From: Verrucomicrobia bacterium UBA1412
Lineage (GTDB): Bacteria > Verrucomicrobiota > Verrucomicrobiia > Limisphaerales > UBA1412
DNA length: 5,533 nt
NCBI GenBank assembly: GCA_002305615.1
Contig: DBPU01000011.1
Span: 1-5,533, forward strand
Direction of reading: 5' to 3'
Made by a program: the position numbers and the translations under genes. Each line of letters begins with the position of its first letter. Positions within the stretch are counted from its first letter, which is position 1. Of the stretch, positions 3,621-5,533 are shown piece by piece. The notes below the pieces were generated by a model. The model saw only the letters and a list, made by a program, of their open reading frames with translations, was not told where the DNA came from and made no database searches.

Positions 3621-5533
3621 GTGGCTAAGCATAAAGTAGAGATGAATATGAGCCTGACTGGTGTGAAAGCAGTACAGGCTGGACTTGGTAAAGTCAAAGA
3701 AGCCCTTGGAGGGATTACTGGCATTGCCTCGAAAGCCGTTCTGGGGATTGCTTCAATTGCTGGCGTTCTTAGCGTTGGGAGCTTTACGGCAGGCATCAAA
3801 AACATCGCTGACACCGTCAGTGGCTTGAGTGATTTGTCAGCACAGACAGGCCTGACGGTTAAAGAAGTTATGATATTCCAGCAAGCTTTCAAAGATGCCG
3901 GAATATCTATTGAGAGTCTTTCAATCGCCGTATCGCAGCTCGATAAAAACCTTGCCACAGCGAAGCTAAATGGGGGCGACGTTGCAAAGGCTTTCAAGAG
4001 AATAGGCGTAGATTTAAACGAGCTTTCTAGCCTATCTGCTGCGGATAGGTTTCTAAAAGTTTCTAAGGCGATTTCGTCTCTCGGAGATGAAACGATAAAG
4101 ACGCAGACTGCGATGGTTATCTTCGGCGAGTCCGGTGCAAAGATGAAATCTCTCTGGGCCGACCCGCTCGCCTTTCAGAAAGCAGAACGTATTCTGGGTA
4201 GGATGCCGGCGTTGGCTGAAAAGAACGCAGAACTTTGGGACTCAATCTCGGACTCGATCGGTAATATTGGCATAAAATCCCAGCAGTTTTTTGCGGGATT
4301 TTTATCTCAAACAGATGAAGCGATCCGAAGACTCCTGGATATGTTTGAGGGGCTGGATTTTACCGGTCTAGGTGAAAAATTTGGTGGTAAGTTTAAAGAG
4401 GCTTTCCTGAAGATAGCGAACGGAGACCTCTGGGGTGGACTCACCTCTGGAATGAGTGCAATCTGGACCTCTTTTAAGACCGGTTTTGAAATTGTAACCG
4501 ATATTGGAAGCGCGGCATTCAAGGATATAAACGTTTACCCTCTCTTTGAGACACTGAGCGCGTTATTCGCCGAGCTAATTATCAAATTCCCTGTCACGTT
4601 TTGGAGGCAGTTTTTCAAAATTGGAAAAGCTCTCGGAGAGAGAGCCGGAGAAGCGACTAACACATGGTTTGCCCAGCAAAATTTGTCAGCGATTGATAAT
4701 GGAATCAAAACTTATTCAGCCATAATCGAGAGAATTGAGTCCGGGAAAGCCAGTAAAATAACAGCTCAAAATCTGGATGAATACAAACGAAAGCTCGCTA
4801 AACTCCAAAAAGAGAGGCCCCTCGCAGTAGAACGTCTCCAGCAGAACTACAGCGCAGACGATATCGACGAAGCCGCCAGGATAGAAGAAGCCAGAAAGGG
4901 CTTAATCTTGCCGCCTATACCAAAAGAGTTTTCCTATACTTCCGCAGCCTGGGAGAAGTCGTTGCAAAGGCTTGGTATTACCAAAACACCCCCCCCGGAG
5001 AAGTCGATTCTTTCACGCGAACCAGTCCCGTTTGATTATGCGTCTTACTCCGAAGACGAAAGCAGACTTTTTCGCATAGCTCAAAGCCAAGAAGCCCTTT
5101 ATACATCGCAGAAACAGCTCAACGAGCTAAAGGTGAAGGATATTGCATTAAGCTCGGAGATGGAACAGATTACGCACCGCTGGCAGATGGTAGATCAGGA
5201 TTACACCGTCACGCAGATGCAGCGGCAGAAGGTAAAGCGCGGGCTCTTGGCTGAGCAAGAGAAGGTCTACAATGACCAGATCACAAGCCTTAATGAGCAA
5301 AACGCACTCCTAGCAGAGCAGAGACGCATAAAAGAGGGAATGATCCAGGACTCGACGGATGCGAAAGAGCGCGAACGGCTTGAGAAAGAGATTGTCACTA
5401 TCGACCAGACAATGGAGGTAAACTCTCTCAGCGCAACAAGGATAGGGAATCAAAGAGACCTGGGCAGAAACGCAGCTGGCCCGGACATGGGCAGCTATTT
5501 TGCAATGATGGAGACCGGAATTGTTCAAATGCA
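3621..5533 (+). CDS. Tail tape measure protein, 3' end cut by window edge
   Basis: The frame stays open from GTG 3621 to the right edge (637 codons plus 2 nt), so the C-terminus is missing. The protein spans the tail lumen, sets tail length and helps DNA passage. Residues 31-59 are a hydrophobic Gly/Ala/Ile stretch. Residues 62-180 form the block I recognise from tape measures: LSDLSAQTGL, then a V-x-x-V-M-I-F-Q-Q helix, DAGISIESL, an AFKRIGVDLNEL segment, and VIFGESGAKM near 166-175. Around 300-335 there are further hydrophobic and aromatic helices. A proline cluster (457-459) precedes a long Glu/Gln/Lys-rich region (about 490-600) that looks coiled-coil. No lysozyme or peptidase motif is visible in this part. 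The start lies 2 nt after the chaperone fusion stop, the usual arrangement. Total length, and hence tail length, cannot be judged from here. Confidence 0.9.
   Translation, partial: MAKHKVEMNMSLTGVKAVQAGLGKVKEALGGITGIASKAVLGIASIAGVLSVGSFTAGIKNIADTVSGLSDLSAQTGLTVKEVMIFQQAFKDAGISIESLSIAVSQLDKNLATAKLNGGDVAKAFKRIGVDLNELSSLSAADRFLKVSKAISSLGDETIKTQTAMVIFGESGAKMKSLWADPLAFQKAERILGRMPALAEKNAELWDSISDSIGNIGIKSQQFFAGFLSQTDEAIRRLLDMFEGLDFTGLGEKFGGKFKEAFLKIANGDLWGGLTSGMSAIWTSFKTGFEIVTDIGSAAFKDINVYPLFETLSALFAELIIKFPVTFWRQFFKIGKALGERAGEATNTWFAQQNLSAIDNGIKTYSAIIERIESGKASKITAQNLDEYKRKLAKLQKERPLAVERLQQNYSADDIDEAARIEEARKGLILPPIPKEFSYTSAAWEKSLQRLGITKTPPPEKSILSREPVPFDYASYSEDESRLFRIAQSQEALYTSQKQLNELKVKDIALSSEMEQITHRWQMVDQDYTVTQMQRQKVKRGLLAEQEKVYNDQITSLNEQNALLAEQRRIKEGMIQDSTDAKERERLEKEIVTIDQTMEVNSLSATRIGNQRDLGRNAAGPDMGSYFAMMETGIVQM
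4274..4302 (+). repeat. Inverted repeat with terminator-like shape inside the tape measure gene
   Basis: AAAATCCC (4274-4281) is an exact inverted repeat of GGGATTTT (4295-4302). Inside it, after a one-base bulge, GCA (4283-4285) can pair with TGC (4292-4294), leaving a 6-nt loop. A run of five T ends the 3' arm (4299-4303). The shape recalls an intrinsic terminator, but it lies in the middle of a coding region, the GC part is short, and the T-run is part of the stem. It may be chance. Confidence 0.4.
4989..4996 (+). repeat. Eight-C homopolymer in the tape measure gene
   Basis: Eight consecutive C (CCC CCC CCG in frame) encode three prolines at residues 457-459, in the hinge between the central region and the coiled-coil region. 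The frame is coherent on both sides, so the length as given is in frame. Such a tract is prone to slippage or to sequencing error. Confidence 0.9.

Noticed and set aside
3488..3997. 169-codon open frame on the minus strand
   Set aside because: It is antisense to the chaperone extension and the conserved N-terminal part of the tape measure. The Ala/Leu/Ser/Pro-rich translation is typical of a shadow frame.

Overview
The window is a compact, single-strand (+) block of phage or prophage structural genes. It covers the part of a tail-morphogenesis operon that runs from the tail tube to the tape measure. Base composition is moderate by eye. Nothing in the sequence names the host. It is bacterial, because Shine-Dalgarno sites, GTG starts and ATGA overlaps are present. 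I cannot assign a phylum. No sheath gene is visible, which favours a long non-contractile (siphovirus-like) tail, but a sheath gene could lie to the left.

Layout: (i) 1-447 is the 3' part of a gene for a small membrane protein with about three transmembrane segments. It overlaps the next gene by ATGA. (ii) 444-1001 is a probable tail tube protein. (iii) 1008-1478 and 1482-1934 are two small beta-rich proteins that look like diverged relatives of each other and of the DUF2190-type phage decoration family. (iv) 1945-2925 encodes an unrecognised two-domain protein whose halves are joined by an EDPGG linker, itself encoded by a perfect 15-bp tandem repeat. (v) 2918-3379 is a tail assembly chaperone, with a -1 frame extension that runs to 3618. 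(vi) 3621 to the right edge is the N-terminal 637 codons of the tail tape measure protein. Gaps between genes are 10 bp or less and no promoter is apparent, so the block is probably one transcription unit fed from the left.

The best-supported special signal is a programmed -1 ribosomal frameshift in the chaperone gene. A T TTT TTC heptamer at 3238-3244 sits in the correct register. It is followed by a 7-nt spacer and a perfect 7-bp stem (3252-3258 with 3275-3281), possibly extended to a pseudoknot. The -1 frame is open to 3618 and reads as a protein well upstream of its first ATG at 3406. This is the lambda G/GT type of arrangement, giving a 153-aa protein and a predicted 233-aa fusion.

Expected joint role: the tube protein polymerises around the tape measure, the chaperone and its frameshift product hold the tape measure during assembly, and the decoration-like and linker proteins probably dress the virion surface. 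The function of the membrane protein and of the linker protein is unknown. I found no RNA gene, CRISPR array, insertion sequence or attachment site. No stretch over 10 bp lacks a gene.
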